A DNA stretch of 64,000 bases from Ectothiorhodospiraceae bacterium (GCA_024234875.1 JACKNM010000004.1:124001-188000); one strand, 5' to 3'; positions 1 to 9,352 are shown, counted from the stretch's first letter. Numbers and translations: made by a program. The notes: a model not told the origin generated them from the sequence alone.

Positions 1-1
1 C

Positions 2-544
2 ATGCGGGCATTGCGCGTCGTGGAAGCGGCGGTTCGAGCGCTCGGACGGGCGGTGGCGTGGCTCTGTGCCGCGCTGGTCGGCTGCCAGGCGGTCGCGGTG
101 TGCCTGCGCTACGTCTTCGGTGTCGGCGCGATCGGGTTGCAGGAGGCGGTGATCTACTGCCACGCGCTGCTGTTCCTTTGCGGCGCGGCGTACGTGCTCC
201 AGCTCGACGGCCACGTTCGAGTCGACATCGTCTACGGCCGGCTGCGTGGGCGGGCGCGTCGAGCGGTCGATCTCGTCGGCCTCGCCCTGTTCGTGATCCC
301 GACCGCGGCGGTGATCGGGACGAGTAGCTGGTCCTACGTGGCGCGCGCCTGGGCGAGCCTCGAAGGCTCGCGTCAGGCGGGCGGGCTCCCCGCCATCTAC
401 CTGCTGAAGAGCGCGATCCTGGTGTTCGCCGTCGCCCTGGTGCTGCAGGCGCTGGCGACGATCGCACGCATCGTCACCGGCACCGCAAGCGATGCCTGGA
501 CCGGGGGCGATCCGGATACACCACGTCCGGAGACACCACGGTGA
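2..544 (+). CDS. TRAP transporter small permease (DctQ family)
   Basis: This is the small membrane subunit of a tripartite ATP-independent periplasmic transporter. With the large permease it takes up an organic acid captured by a periplasmic binding protein. The 180-residue product has four hydrophobic segments (about residues 15-35, 50-68, 88-108 and 133-155), the DctQ layout. The ATG is the second base of the window, so an earlier start cannot be excluded, and the binding-protein gene is presumably just upstream. The stop overlaps the GTG of the next gene (GTGA), which indicates translational coupling to the large permease. The substrate is not readable from the sequence. Confidence 0.85.
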   Translation: MRALRVVEAAVRALGRAVAWLCAALVGCQAVAVCLRYVFGVGAIGLQEAVIYCHALLFLCGAAYVLQLDGHVRVDIVYGRLRGRARRAVDLVGLALFVIPTAAVIGTSSWSYVARAWASLEGSRQAGGLPAIYLLKSAILVFAVALVLQALATIARIVTGTASDAWTGGDPDTPRPETPR

Positions 545-2127
545 GCCCCGAGGCGGTCGCGGTCTGCGCACTCTTCCTCTGCGCCTTCGCCGCCGTGCTC
601 GCCGGCATCCCGGTCGCGTTCGCGCTCTCCGGGGCGGCGCTCGCGGTCGCCGGTGTCGCCGATCTCGTCGGGCTGTTCGATCTCGCCTTCCTCGGCGCGA
701 TCCCGTCGCGGATCTTCGGCACCGCGATGTTCAACGAGGTGCTGACGGCAGTGCCCCTGTTCATCCTGATGGGGGTGGTCCTGGAGCGCAGTCGTATCGC
801 CGAGGATCTGCTGACCAAGATGGCCGTCCTGTTCGGAGGCCTGCGCGGCGGGCTCGGGATCTCGGTGACCCTGGTCGGCACGCTGCTCGCGGCATCGACG
901 GGAATCGTCGCCGCCACCGTCGTCGCGATGGGTCTGCTGAGCCTGCCAGCGATGCTCAAGCGCGGCTACGACCGTCCGCTCGCCTGCGGCGTGATCTGCG
1001 CCTCGGGGACCCTCGGTCAGATCATCCCGCCCTCCATCGTGCTGGTCTTTCTCGGGGATCAGCTCTCCGGCGCCTACATGGAGGCACAGCGCGAGGTCGG
1101 GAACTACGCGCCCGATCCACTCTCGGTCGGCGACCTCTTCGCCGGCGCGCTGATTCCCGGCTTGTTGCTCGCCGGCGGCTACGTGCTCTATCTCGTCACC
1201 ATGGCGGCGCTCAAGCCCGAGACCTGCCCGCCGATTCCGCTCGCGGAGCGTCGCGAGCGGGTTTCGCCAGCGGAGCTGGTGCGCACGCTGGTGGCGCCGA
1301 TCGTGCTCGTGGTCTCGGTCCTCGGCTCGATCCTCACCGGCATCGCGACGCCGACCGAGGCCGCGGGCATCGGCGCACTCGGCGCCATCTTGCTCGCGAG
1401 CCTGCGCCTCGCCGCCGACGGCGGCGACCCGAGAGGCGGGCGGGTGGTCCTCGCCGGCTTCGCCGCCGTCGCGCTGCTGCCCTTGCTCCGACTCGCCGGA
1501 GACCTCCGCCTCGGTCGCGACGACGCGACCACGACCGACACCGTGTTGATCGCCGTCGCGATGGTGGCCCTCACCGTCGCCGCCGCCGCCACCCTGACCG
1601 CCGCCGTGATGCTCGCCAGACGCGGCGTGCTGCGCCCCGCCTTCGAGTCGACGATGCGCCTGTGCGCCCTCGCCTTCTCGATCCTCATCGGCGCCACCAT
1701 CTTCTCGCTGGTGTTTCGCGGGCTCGGCGGCGACGACCTGGTGCTCGCGCTGATGGAGGACATCCCCGGCGGGGTCCACGGTGCGGTGCTCGCGGTGATG
1801 GCGGTGGTGTTCTTGCTCGGCTTCTTCCTCGACTTCATCGAGATCGTGTTCATCGTCATGCCGATCGTCGCCCCGGTGATCCTCAGGAGCGACATCGACC
1901 CGGTGTGGTTCGGCGTGCTCCTCGCCATCAACCTCCAGACCTCCTTCCTCACCCCGCCGTTCGGCTTCTCGTTGTTCTACCTGCGCGGCGTGGCCCCACC
2001 GGAGATCACCACCGGTCACATCTACCGGGGCGTCGCGCCGTTCATCGTCATCCAGCTCGGGGTGCTGGCGCTGGTCGGATTCTGGCCGCAGGTGGCGACG
2101 TGGTTGCCGCACTGGATCTACGGCTGA
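541..2127 (+). CDS. TRAP transporter large permease (DctM family), long variant
   Basis: This is the Na+-coupled channel subunit of the TRAP transporter, in the inner membrane. The 528 residues are almost entirely hydrophobic helices with DctM signatures, including an early glycine-rich stretch GGLRGGLGISVTLVG and IIPPSI near residue 160. It is about 100 residues longer than a typical DctM. The extra part (roughly residues 285-370) is an arginine-rich linker plus two added hydrophobic segments, as in the mannitol/chloroaromatic-type branch of the family. The GTG start follows GGAGA by about nine bases and overlaps the dctQ stop. A strong inverted repeat lies just past the stop. Confidence 0.9.
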   Translation: MSPEAVAVCALFLCAFAAVLAGIPVAFALSGAALAVAGVADLVGLFDLAFLGAIPSRIFGTAMFNEVLTAVPLFILMGVVLERSRIAEDLLTKMAVLFGGLRGGLGISVTLVGTLLAASTGIVAATVVAMGLLSLPAMLKRGYDRPLACGVICASGTLGQIIPPSIVLVFLGDQLSGAYMEAQREVGNYAPDPLSVGDLFAGALIPGLLLAGGYVLYLVTMAALKPETCPPIPLAERRERVSPAELVRTLVAPIVLVVSVLGSILTGIATPTEAAGIGALGAILLASLRLAADGGDPRGGRVVLAGFAAVALLPLLRLAGDLRLGRDDATTTDTVLIAVAMVALTVAAAATLTAAVMLARRGVLRPAFESTMRLCALAFSILIGATIFSLVFRGLGGDDLVLALMEDIPGGVHGAVLAVMAVVFLLGFFLDFIEIVFIVMPIVAPVILRSDIDPVWFGVLLAINLQTSFLTPPFGFSLFYLRGVAPPEITTGHIYRGVAPFIVIQLGVLALVGFWPQVATWLPHWIYG

Positions 2128-2165
2128 TCGGCAGACCGATGACCGGCATCGACCGGCGCAGCGAT

Positions 2166-2192
2166 CCCGGGTCTCGCTTCGCTCGACCCGGG
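2166..2192. repeat. REP-like inverted repeat after TRAP operon
   Basis: The 8-bp arms CCCGGGTC and GACCCGGG are perfect complements around an 11-base spacer. The spacer itself contains CGCTTCGC, so the whole resembles the REP/BIME class of intergenic palindromes. It lies between the convergent dctM and DMT genes and could act as a bidirectional RNA stabiliser or weak terminator. No T-run follows, so it is not a canonical intrinsic terminator. Confidence 0.6.
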
Positions 2193-2215
2193 CTACGGTG
2201 ACCGCGACCGGTCGC

Positions 2216-3169
2216 TCAGTCGACCCGCGCGTCTCGGCGCTCGCCACTCTCCGCCTCCGCCACCTCCCCCAGCGACGCCCCGGGGACCGTCGGCTGCTGC
2301 GTGCGCACGCGCTCGCGGTGCCAGACGTAGAGGCCGGCGGCGACCAGGACACCGGCGCCCGCCATGGTCGGGGTGTCGGGATAGGTGTCGAAGAAGACGA
2401 TGCCGATGAGGGTGGCCCAGAGGATGGTGCTGTAGGAGAACGGGGCGAGCACCGAGGCCGGGGCCATCATGAAGGCGCGGATGACGAGGTACTGGCCACC
2501 GGCATTGAACAGGCCGATGCCGACGAGGAGCGCCCACTCGTCGAGCGACGGGTGCCGCCAGAGCGGCAGCGCGAGCGGCAGGCTGGCGAGGCAGCCGACG
2601 ATGCTGGAGTAGGCGAGGATGGTCACCGCCCGCTCGGTGCCGCGCATCATGCGGGTGATGATCAGCCCGAACGCCCAGCACAGTGACGACACCAGGGGCA
2701 GGATCATCGCCCACTGGAAGGCAGCGCCACCCGGCCTGAGAATCACCAGGACCCCGACAAAGCCGACGACCACCGCGGCCCAGCGCCGGATGCCGATCTT
2801 CTCCCCGAGGAGCGGAATCGAGAGCGCGGTGACGTAGAGGGGGGAGACGAAGCCGATGGCGGTGCACAGCGCGAGCGGCAGGTGCTGAAGCGCGAGCACG
2901 AAGATCATCGCCGAGACCATGAGCAGCAGACCGCGGAGGATCTGGAGCCTCGGTTGACGGGTACGGATCGCGCCCTCGCGGCGCTGGTGCCAGAGCACCG
3001 GGATCAGCACCGCGACCGTCACCACGTAGCGCACCCAGATGATCTGTTGCGCGGACATGGTGGCGACGAGGTACTTGGCGGCGCCGTCGGTGGCGACGAA
3101 CAGCAGCATCGCCAGCAGCAACAGGCCGATGGCGAGCAGCGGACGCTCGGGGATGTCCTGGGTTTGCAC
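2216..3169 (-). CDS. EamA/RhaT-family (DMT) membrane transporter
   Basis: This is a 317-residue inner-membrane protein with ten predicted helices arranged as two EamA repeats, the drug/metabolite transporter superfamily pattern. Members export or import small metabolites, and the substrate cannot be deduced. The start is GTG at 3169, just ahead of the first hydrophobic helix (LLAIGLLLLAMLLF). The ribosome site is weak. It is convergent with the TRAP operon and separated by about 155 bases from the upstream norD stop, so it may be read through from the nor operon, but there is no functional link. Confidence 0.85.
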   Translation of the reverse strand: MQTQDIPERPLLAIGLLLLAMLLFVATDGAAKYLVATMSAQQIIWVRYVVTVAVLIPVLWHQRREGAIRTRQPRLQILRGLLLMVSAMIFVLALQHLPLALCTAIGFVSPLYVTALSIPLLGEKIGIRRWAAVVVGFVGVLVILRPGGAAFQWAMILPLVSSLCWAFGLIITRMMRGTERAVTILAYSSIVGCLASLPLALPLWRHPSLDEWALLVGIGLFNAGGQYLVIRAFMMAPASVLAPFSYSTILWATLIGIVFFDTYPDTPTMAGAGVLVAAGLYVWHRERVRTQQPTVPGASLGEVAEAESGERRDARVD

Positions 3170-3323
3170 TCGGGAGCGGGGGGCCGCTTCTCCTTGGCTG
3201 ATGTCGATCCGCGTGGTCGGCCGCCCGACGAGCTCGGCGGCCCGGACGGCTGGCCATCGTATCGGCTGTCTGCAGCGTCGCCTATAGCCTCGCCGTCGAT
3301 CCTGCTCGGCGGCGACCGCGGGA

Positions 3324-5144
3324 TCAGCCGGTCAGCCGTGCATAGAGCCGGGGCAGCTCCCGCGGCAGGTCGGCGGGTCGGCGAACCAGCACGAAGCCGC
3401 CGCGCCCGAAGAGGTGAGGCAGGTAGTCGTTGGCGCGCTCGTCGATGGTGACGCAGAACGGGTGTAGACCAGCGCGCCGCGCCTCGACCACCGCCACGCG
3501 GGTGTCCTCGATGCCATACCGGCCGTCGTAGGCATCCTGGTCGTTCGGCTTGCCGTCGGTGAGCACGAGCAGCAGGCGCTGGCTCGCCGTCTCCTCGCTC
3601 AAGGTCAGGGTGGCGAAGCGGATGGCGGCGCCGAGGCGGGTGTAGAAGCCGGGGCGGATGGCCTGGATTCGGCCGCGGGCGCCACCGTCGTAGCGGGCAT
3701 CGAAGGCCTTCAGGGTATGGATGCGCACGTCGTGGCGGCGGCGCGAGGAGAACCCCTGGATGGCGAAGCGGTCACCGGTCGCGGCCAGCGCCTCCCCGAA
3801 CAGCAGCAGGCTGTCGCGGATGACGTCGATGACTCGCGCGTGGTCGTCCACCCAGGCGTCGGTGGAGAGCGAGAGGTCGGCCAGCAGCAGGCACGCGAGG
3901 TCACGGTGGCCAGGCCGCACCGATCGGAACAGACGCGACTCGGTCCGGCCATGACCGGCTGCGAGCGCCGCGCGGTGGTCGATGATCGCGTCCAGGTCGA
4001 GCTCGGGACCGTCGGCCTGGCGACGTTCCCACCGGCGCGCCGGCGCGAGACGCTCGAAGCGAGCGCGCACGCGCCGCGCCAGGCGGCGCAGGTGAGGCGG
4101 TAGCTCCTGACCGCCGCTCGCCGGTGGGGTCTCGACACGGACGCGGCAGTGGGCCGGGCGAAGGCGACGGCTGCGGTGGTCCCACTCGGGCAGGAGATGC
4201 TCTCCGCCGAGCGGGTCGGTATCGGTATCCCCGCCGTCGAGGTCGAGGTCGATCCGCAGTCGCCCGGCCACGGTGTCGCCGTCGGGCGCGACACTCAGAC
4301 GGTCGACCGCATCGGCGATGCGAGCCGCGTCCGGATCCTCGTCGTCGTCGGTGGCCCGATTCACCCGCACCATCTCGGCCCAGGTGAAGACCGCGTCGGC
4401 ACGAAACAGCATGAAGGGGGCGCGACCCTCGTCGTGGCGCACGGTCTCGACCTGGTGACGCCGCCGCCGCGCCGCCGCGGTGCCGCGGCGCGCCGCCTCG
4501 GCACCGGCACCGCCGCCGCCGGCGCGCTCGGGCGGAACCGGCGGCTCCGGGTGCAGCCACAGCGCCACCGGCACCGGACGCCGCCCCCCGCCAGGCAGTG
4601 CCGCCACGCTCCCGGGCGCGACGAGCGCGCCGCGGATCGCGCGCTCCACCGCCGCGTCCGCATCGGGCAGCGCGCACGGATCGGGCCTGAGGGGCAGGTA
4701 GCCATCGACCAACCGGCGATAGCAGGGCTCGAGCCCCGGAAAACGCCGGAGCACGGCCTCGACCCGCGCCTGTGCCGCACTCACCCACTCGCCGCCGGGA
4801 ACCTCGGCCGCGGTGAGCGCGCTGAGCCAGAGATAGAGGTCACGATTGAGAGCGCGATGCGGGAACAGCGCCACGCGACCGGGCAGGCGCAGCGCCCGCG
4901 CGTCGGCATACGCGAGGTCGACGCGATCACCGGTGCCGGCGATGCGCTCGAGCCAACCACGAGGGCCGGCATGGCGGTGGACAGCGGCCGGCTCGACGGC
5001 GAGCCCGGGATCGCCGCCGAAGGCGCGGAACCAGATGCCGCACGCGGCCGCGACGTCCTCCAACGCGACCGCGGCGTCCGCGTGCTCGCGACCCGCGATG
5101 CGGGTGATCGCGCGATCCCAGAGCTGACCGACCCATTCCTCCAT
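3324..5144 (-). CDS. norD: Nitric oxide reductase activation protein NorD
   Basis: NorD is a cytoplasmic von Willebrand factor A protein. With the AAA+ ATPase NorQ it is needed to assemble active NorCB, probably by inserting the non-heme iron. The 606-residue protein has a long variable N-terminal part and a C-terminal VWA domain (about residues 410-600). A MIDAS signature D-L-S-L-S-T sits near residue 415, and the later LTDGKPND and FCVTID strands are present. It is the last gene of the minus-strand norC-norB-norQ-orf-FeS-norD series, nine bases after the ferredoxin stop. The middle (about 200-260) is rich in Arg, Asp and Glu and low in complexity. Confidence 0.9.
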   Translation of the reverse strand: MEEWVGQLWDRAITRIAGREHADAAVALEDVAAACGIWFRAFGGDPGLAVEPAAVHRHAGPRGWLERIAGTGDRVDLAYADARALRLPGRVALFPHRALNRDLYLWLSALTAAEVPGGEWVSAAQARVEAVLRRFPGLEPCYRRLVDGYLPLRPDPCALPDADAAVERAIRGALVAPGSVAALPGGGRRPVPVALWLHPEPPVPPERAGGGGAGAEAARRGTAAARRRRHQVETVRHDEGRAPFMLFRADAVFTWAEMVRVNRATDDDEDPDAARIADAVDRLSVAPDGDTVAGRLRIDLDLDGGDTDTDPLGGEHLLPEWDHRSRRLRPAHCRVRVETPPASGGQELPPHLRRLARRVRARFERLAPARRWERRQADGPELDLDAIIDHRAALAAGHGRTESRLFRSVRPGHRDLACLLLADLSLSTDAWVDDHARVIDVIRDSLLLFGEALAATGDRFAIQGFSSRRRHDVRIHTLKAFDARYDGGARGRIQAIRPGFYTRLGAAIRFATLTLSEETASQRLLLVLTDGKPNDQDAYDGRYGIEDTRVAVVEARRAGLHPFCVTIDERANDYLPHLFGRGGFVLVRRPADLPRELPRLYARLTG

Positions 5145-5153
5145 CGTCTCGGC

Positions 5154-6170
5154 TCAGCCGCCGCGCCGGCGGCGGTCGGCGGCGCGCTCCGGCCCACCGA
5201 ACGGTGTGGTCTCCGCCCGGGCGGCCTCGGCGCGCACCCATTCCAGCAGACTCGGTCCGCCGCTCGCCACCGCCTGCACGGTATCGCAGGCCTCGATGCA
5301 CCGCGCGCACTGCGTGCAGGCGAAGGTGAGTCGTTTGACCGCGCGGGGTTTCAGCCGCATCGGGCAGGCGTGCTCGCAGGCCTTGAAGCAGTCGGCGCAG
5401 GCACGGGCGCGCGCGCGGTCGAACCCGACCACCATGGCGTTGCGGTTCGCGATCCACACGAAGCTCTGGAACACCCCGAGGGCACACCCGAAGCGGCAGA
5501 AAAGATGCCGTGCGAACGCGAACTCGCCCGCGAGCACGGCCGTGGCCACGCCGATGAAGAGCGCCTGGTTACGGGTCGGGGTGAGCGCGACCAGGTTTCC
5601 CCACACCTCGGCCGGCGGCAGCAGGTAGGTGAGCAGGGTCACCGCCCACAGGAACGCGAAGCCGACCACCGCGACGACCGTCGCCGCGCGCCACCACCAT
5701 CCGCTCGCGAGCGCGCGGCCGTCCGCCCGCCGATGGGGAAGCGCCGCGCGCTCCCAGAACCCGGGGCGCCGCCAGGCCCGTCGCCACAGCCCATTGATGG
5801 TCTCCACCACCGAGAAATGTGGGCAGAGCCAACCGCAGTACACCCGTCCGAAACGCCAGCTCGCCCAACCGAGCAGGCCGACCACCGCCGCGATCGGCAC
5901 GAACGCGCGCAGTACCACCCGCGCCACCGCCTGCGCCGGCGAGATCGCACCACTCGACAAGCCGTCGAGCCCGAGCCGCCAGTCGTGCCCGAGGACCACG
6001 AAATGGCCGGCGACCAGGTCGAGCCGGAAGATGTCGAGGGCCGGAGCCAGCACGAACAGCGCGAAGAAGGCGACGCGCGATGCCAGGCGCCAACCCTGCA
6101 CCGCGGCGCCGGAGCGCGAGCGCCGCGTGGAGCCGCAGGCGGGGACGTTCAACACGTCACAACCACTCAT
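5154..6170 (-). CDS. NapH/CcoG-like membrane polyferredoxin in nor cluster
   Basis: This is a membrane-bound 4Fe-4S protein, likely an electron carrier or maturation factor for the neighbouring NO reductase. The 338 residues carry several hydrophobic helices, a CGWLCP motif (near 118-123) with a partner CRFGCALG, and two C-terminal 4Fe-4S clusters: C-A-D-C-F-K-A-C-E-H-A-C-P and C-T-Q-C-A-R-C-I-E-A-C. This is the NapH/NosR/CcoG arrangement without an FMN-binding domain. Its ATG overlaps the stop of the preceding small gene (ATGA), so the two are coupled. Its position between norQ and norD suggests a role in Nor assembly or quinol-derived electron supply, but that is inference. Confidence 0.8.
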   Translation of the reverse strand: MSGCDVLNVPACGSTRRSRSGAAVQGWRLASRVAFFALFVLAPALDIFRLDLVAGHFVVLGHDWRLGLDGLSSGAISPAQAVARVVLRAFVPIAAVVGLLGWASWRFGRVYCGWLCPHFSVVETINGLWRRAWRRPGFWERAALPHRRADGRALASGWWWRAATVVAVVGFAFLWAVTLLTYLLPPAEVWGNLVALTPTRNQALFIGVATAVLAGEFAFARHLFCRFGCALGVFQSFVWIANRNAMVVGFDRARARACADCFKACEHACPMRLKPRAVKRLTFACTQCARCIEACDTVQAVASGGPSLLEWVRAEAARAETTPFGGPERAADRRRRGG

Positions 6171-6556
6171 GGCTCACGGCCGAGCAGCCCGCCGATCAGC
6201 GGAAATCGGAACCGCTGTCCGGCCATCGCCCGCGACAGCCCGAGCGCGCCGAGGAGAACCAGCGTCGCGTGACAGACGGTGAAGTACACGATGACCACGA
6301 CCCAGGTGCTCGGCTGGTCGTAGCCTCCGAGCACGACGATGACGGCGTTGGCGACCACCAGGAAGATCCCGGCCCAGATGGTGGCCGAGACCGTCTGGCG
6401 CAGGTGGTGGCGAGCGAGCGGGCTCGCGCCGGGCATGCGCCGACGATAGATCCACACCAGCGCCGCGAACGCGATGCCGGGGAGCAGCAGGAGGTTGGCG
6501 AGGTAGAGCGCCTCGGCGGTCACCGCCAGACGGTCCCCCTCGGCGCGCGCGTTCAT
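6167..6556 (-). CDS. Small conserved membrane protein of nor cluster
   Basis: A 129-residue protein with four predicted membrane helices (about residues 12-32, 46-68, 74-98 and 100-118). I do not assign it to a named family. The start at 6556 is chosen because its ATG overlaps the norQ stop (ATGA); a longer frame exists upstream, but its extra 33 residues are arginine-rich and lie inside norQ. The gene is overlapped at both ends by nor genes, so it is locked in the nor transcript and probably works with NorCB assembly or stability. It is not NorE (a CoxIII relative), which is longer. Confidence 0.7.
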   Translation of the reverse strand: MNARAEGDRLAVTAEALYLANLLLLPGIAFAALVWIYRRRMPGASPLARHHLRQTVSATIWAGIFLVVANAVIVVLGGYDQPSTWVVVIVYFTVCHATLVLLGALGLSRAMAGQRFRFPLIGGLLGREP

Positions 6557-7389
6557 CGCCCCGGGTCGGAACCGAGGTTCGCATCGATGACCGCCATCAG
6601 CGCGTCCACCGTCTGCGGCTCGTCGGTGAGGGATTCGACGATCGCTGCCCGGCACGCCGAACGCGCGCTCGCGCCGGAGCGCATCAGCACACCGGCGTGC
6701 ACCAGCAGCCGGGTGCCGACGGTCTCCTCGAGGTCGTGACCGGCCAGCGCGCGCACCGAGGCCGCGAGGGCGACGATGCGTTGCGCGGTCTGCGCCTCGA
6801 CCCCGCTCTCACGGGCGACGATCGCCGCCTCCGCCTCGGGTCCCGGATAGTCGAACGCCAGGCTCACGAAGCGCTGTCGGGTGCTCGGCTTCATCCCCTT
6901 CAACAGGTTCTGATAGCCGGGGTTGTAGGACACCACGAGCATGAATCCCGGGGGCGCCGGGAGGGTCTCCCCGGTACGCTCCAGGTACAGGGTACGGCGA
7001 TGGTCGGTGAGCGGATGCAACACCACCGTGGTGTCCTTGCGCGCCTCGACCACCTCGTCGAGATAGCAGATCGCCCCTTCGCGGACGGCGCGAGTGAGCG
7101 GGCCGTCGCACCAGTAGGTGCCGGCGTCGCCGATCAGGTGGCGGCCGACCAGGTCGGCCGCCGTCAGATCGTCGTGACACGCCACGGTGTAGAGCGGGCG
7201 GCCGAGGCGGGCCGCCATGTGCTCGACGAAGCGGCTCTTGCCGCAGCCGGTGGGCCCCTTGACCAGCACCGGCAGTCGGTTGCGGAACGCGTGCTCGAAG
7301 ATCGCCACCTCCTCGCCCGCCGGCAGGTAGTAGGGCACCGGCGTCTCGGTGGTCGAGTCGTCCCGCAGCAAGGTCGCGGCGCGTGGCAT
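6553..7389 (-). CDS. norQ: NorQ/CbbQ-type AAA+ ATPase
   Basis: MoxR-class AAA+ ATPase that acts with NorD to activate nitric oxide reductase. The 278-residue product has Walker A GPTGCGKS (about 44-51), Walker B ICYLDEV (about 110), sensor VVSYNPGY (about 150) and the family phrase KPSTRQRFV, followed by a helical lid. The ATG at 7389 is chosen because AGCGGAGA precedes it at proper spacing and it clears the norB stop; an in-frame start 22 codons upstream would run back into norB. It lies immediately downstream of norB, as in most nor operons. Confidence 0.93.
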   Translation of the reverse strand: MPRAATLLRDDSTTETPVPYYLPAGEEVAIFEHAFRNRLPVLVKGPTGCGKSRFVEHMAARLGRPLYTVACHDDLTAADLVGRHLIGDAGTYWCDGPLTRAVREGAICYLDEVVEARKDTTVVLHPLTDHRRTLYLERTGETLPAPPGFMLVVSYNPGYQNLLKGMKPSTRQRFVSLAFDYPGPEAEAAIVARESGVEAQTAQRIVALAASVRALAGHDLEETVGTRLLVHAGVLMRSGASARSACRAAIVESLTDEPQTVDALMAVIDANLGSDPGR

Positions 7390-7420
7390 CGGTTCGATCT
7401 CCGCTCCCGGTCCCGCGTGC

Positions 7421-8833
7421 TCAGCCCGCCGGGCTCGGCACGGCGTCCGGCGCACCCTCGGCTACCCGCGCCGGCCGGGCGATGAAGAAGCTCGCCACAT
7501 AGAGCACGAAGCCGACGAGGAAGACGAGCCCCGCCACCTCGCGCAGCCAGTAGAAGATCGCGACCTTCTCCTGCGCGACCATGAAGGGTAGCGGATCGTC
7601 CGCCGCGCGCTGAAGCCAGACCTGGAGAATGCCGGCGCCGGTGAGGAACAGGGTGATGAACACCATCGCCACCGTCATCAGCCAGAACCCCCACATCTCC
7701 ACCACCTGAGAGCGGTTGTCGTTGGCATCACCGATCCCGCGCAGCACCGGCATGGCGTAGGAGATGATGGTGATGACGATCATCGCGTACGCGCCGTAGA
7801 ACGCCATGTGACCATGGGCGGCGGTGATCTGGGTGCCATGGGTGTAGTAGTTCACCGGCGCGAGGGTGTGCAGGAAGCCCCACACACCGGCACCGAGGAA
7901 GCCCATCACCGCACAGCCGAGCGCCCACAGGGTCGCCGCCCGGTTCGGATGCGAGCGCCGCCGTCGGTTCACCATGTTGAACGCGAAGATGGTCATCATG
8001 AAGAAGGGTATCGGCTCCATCGCGGAGAACACCGAGCCCCACCACTGCCAGTACCCCGGAGTGCCGATCCAGTAGTAGTGATGGCCGGTGCCGATGATCC
8101 CGGTGATCAGCGCCGCGGCGATGATGACGTAGAGCCACTTGTCGATGACCTCGCGATCCACGCCCGTCACCTTGATCAGGACGAAGGCGAGGATCGAGCC
8201 GAGGATCAGCTCCCACACACCCTCGACCCAAAGGTGCACCACCCACCACCAGTAGAACTTGTCGAGCACCAGATTGTCGGGGTTGTAGAACGAGAACAGC
8301 CACAGGCCCGCCAGGCCGACCAGGCCCAGCAGCAAGATGGTGTTGATGACCGTCTTGCGCCCCTTGAGGATGGTGAAGCCGATGTTGTAGAGGAACACCA
8401 GCGCCACGATCACGATGCCGATCTTGGTGATCGTCGGCTGCTCCAGGAACTCGCGACCCATCGTCGGCAGCAGGTGGTTGCCGGTCATCTCGGCGAGCTT
8501 CGCGTAGGGAACCAGGAGATAGCCGAGGATGGTGAGCACGCCTGCGATCAGGAACACCCAGAAGTTCAGGATGGCGAGCTTCGGACTGACCAGCTCGCGC
8601 TCGGCCTCCTCCGGAACCAGGTAGTACGCCGCGCCCATGAAACCGAACAGCAGCCACACCACCAGCAAGTTGGTGTGGACCATGCGGGCGACGTTGAAGG
8701 GGATGGCCGGAAACAGGAAGTCCCCGACCACGTACTGCAGACCCAGGACGAGCCCGAACAGGATCTGCCCACCGAAGAGCGCGATGGCGGTGATGAAGTA
8801 TGGCTTCGCCACGGCCTGTGACTGGTATTGCAT
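7421..8833 (-). CDS. norB: Nitric oxide reductase large subunit NorB
   Basis: NorB is the catalytic subunit of cytochrome c-dependent NO reductase (2 NO to N2O), a heme-copper oxidase relative with heme b, heme b3 and non-heme FeB. The 470-residue product has twelve hydrophobic segments. Conserved ligands are visible: the early H in RMVHTNLLVVW, the FeB set in VVHLWVEGVWE (H and E) and GTGHHYYWIG, and the heme pair in AAHGHMAF. ATG 8833 (MQYQSQAVAKPYF) is favoured because it matches the usual NorB N terminus and follows GGGGAAG; GTG and ATG starts upstream at 8890 and 8851 are alternatives. No quinol-oxidase extension is present, consistent with a separate NorC. Confidence 0.96.
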   Translation of the reverse strand: MQYQSQAVAKPYFITAIALFGGQILFGLVLGLQYVVGDFLFPAIPFNVARMVHTNLLVVWLLFGFMGAAYYLVPEEAERELVSPKLAILNFWVFLIAGVLTILGYLLVPYAKLAEMTGNHLLPTMGREFLEQPTITKIGIVIVALVFLYNIGFTILKGRKTVINTILLLGLVGLAGLWLFSFYNPDNLVLDKFYWWWVVHLWVEGVWELILGSILAFVLIKVTGVDREVIDKWLYVIIAAALITGIIGTGHHYYWIGTPGYWQWWGSVFSAMEPIPFFMMTIFAFNMVNRRRRSHPNRAATLWALGCAVMGFLGAGVWGFLHTLAPVNYYTHGTQITAAHGHMAFYGAYAMIVITIISYAMPVLRGIGDANDNRSQVVEMWGFWLMTVAMVFITLFLTGAGILQVWLQRAADDPLPFMVAQEKVAIFYWLREVAGLVFLVGFVLYVASFFIARPARVAEGAPDAVPSPAG

Positions 8834-8926
8834 CGTCTTCCCCGTGGGCATGTCTCTCGGGTCGTGCGCGTTGCCCTCACGCCAGAGCACGACCTGTGAA
8901 CGCGTTGTCGGTCGTCGCGATCCGGC

Positions 8927-9352
8927 TCAGCCCTGGATGTTCGGCGGCCAGTTCTCGTCGTCGATCGCGTTGGTCCACTTCAAGAACTCGATCAGCGCGT
9001 CGAGCTCCTCCTCGCCGAGGTTGAACTGCGGCATCTGACGGCGTCCGGGTGCATTGGTCGGCATCGCCTTCATCCACGCCTTGATGAAGTCCGGTCCGCG
9101 TCGCTCGTAGACGTTGCCGAGCTCCGGCGCGAAGTACGCACCCTCACCCATCAGGGTGTGGCAACCGATGCAGTTGTTGCGCTCCCAGACGGACTTGCCG
9201 AGCGCGACCTGCTCGGTGAGGTTGTGACGATTGTCCCGCTCCGGCAACGCCCGAGAGGTGTCGAAGGTGAGCGCGAGGAGCAGGAGGATGAAGAACGCGC
9301 TACCCCCGTAGAAGACGTTGCGCGCCGTGGTCTGGCTGAATCGGCCACTCAT
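8927..9352 (-). CDS. norC: Nitric oxide reductase cytochrome c subunit NorC
   Basis: NorC is the membrane-anchored c-type cytochrome that feeds electrons to NorB. The 141-residue protein has one N-terminal transmembrane anchor (about 12-30), a heme c motif CIGCH near residue 62 followed by TLMGEGAYFAPELGN, which is typical of NorC, and a downstream Met (RQMPQFNL) suited as axial ligand. GGAGA precedes the ATG by eight bases. A perfect Dnr-type palindrome lies 74 bases upstream of the start, with a GATAGT -10-like element at the spacing expected for class II activation. First gene of the nor operon. Confidence 0.96.
   Translation of the reverse strand: MSGRFSQTTARNVFYGGSAFFILLLLALTFDTSRALPERDNRHNLTEQVALGKSVWERNNCIGCHTLMGEGAYFAPELGNVYERRGPDFIKAWMKAMPTNAPGRRQMPQFNLGEEELDALIEFLKWTNAIDDENWPPNIQG

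Noticed and set aside
397..2352. Long open frame (651 codons) antisense to the TRAP permease
   Set aside because: It lies opposite a clear membrane protein gene, is extremely rich in Arg, Glu, His and Gln, and has no motifs. High GC leaves antisense frames open.
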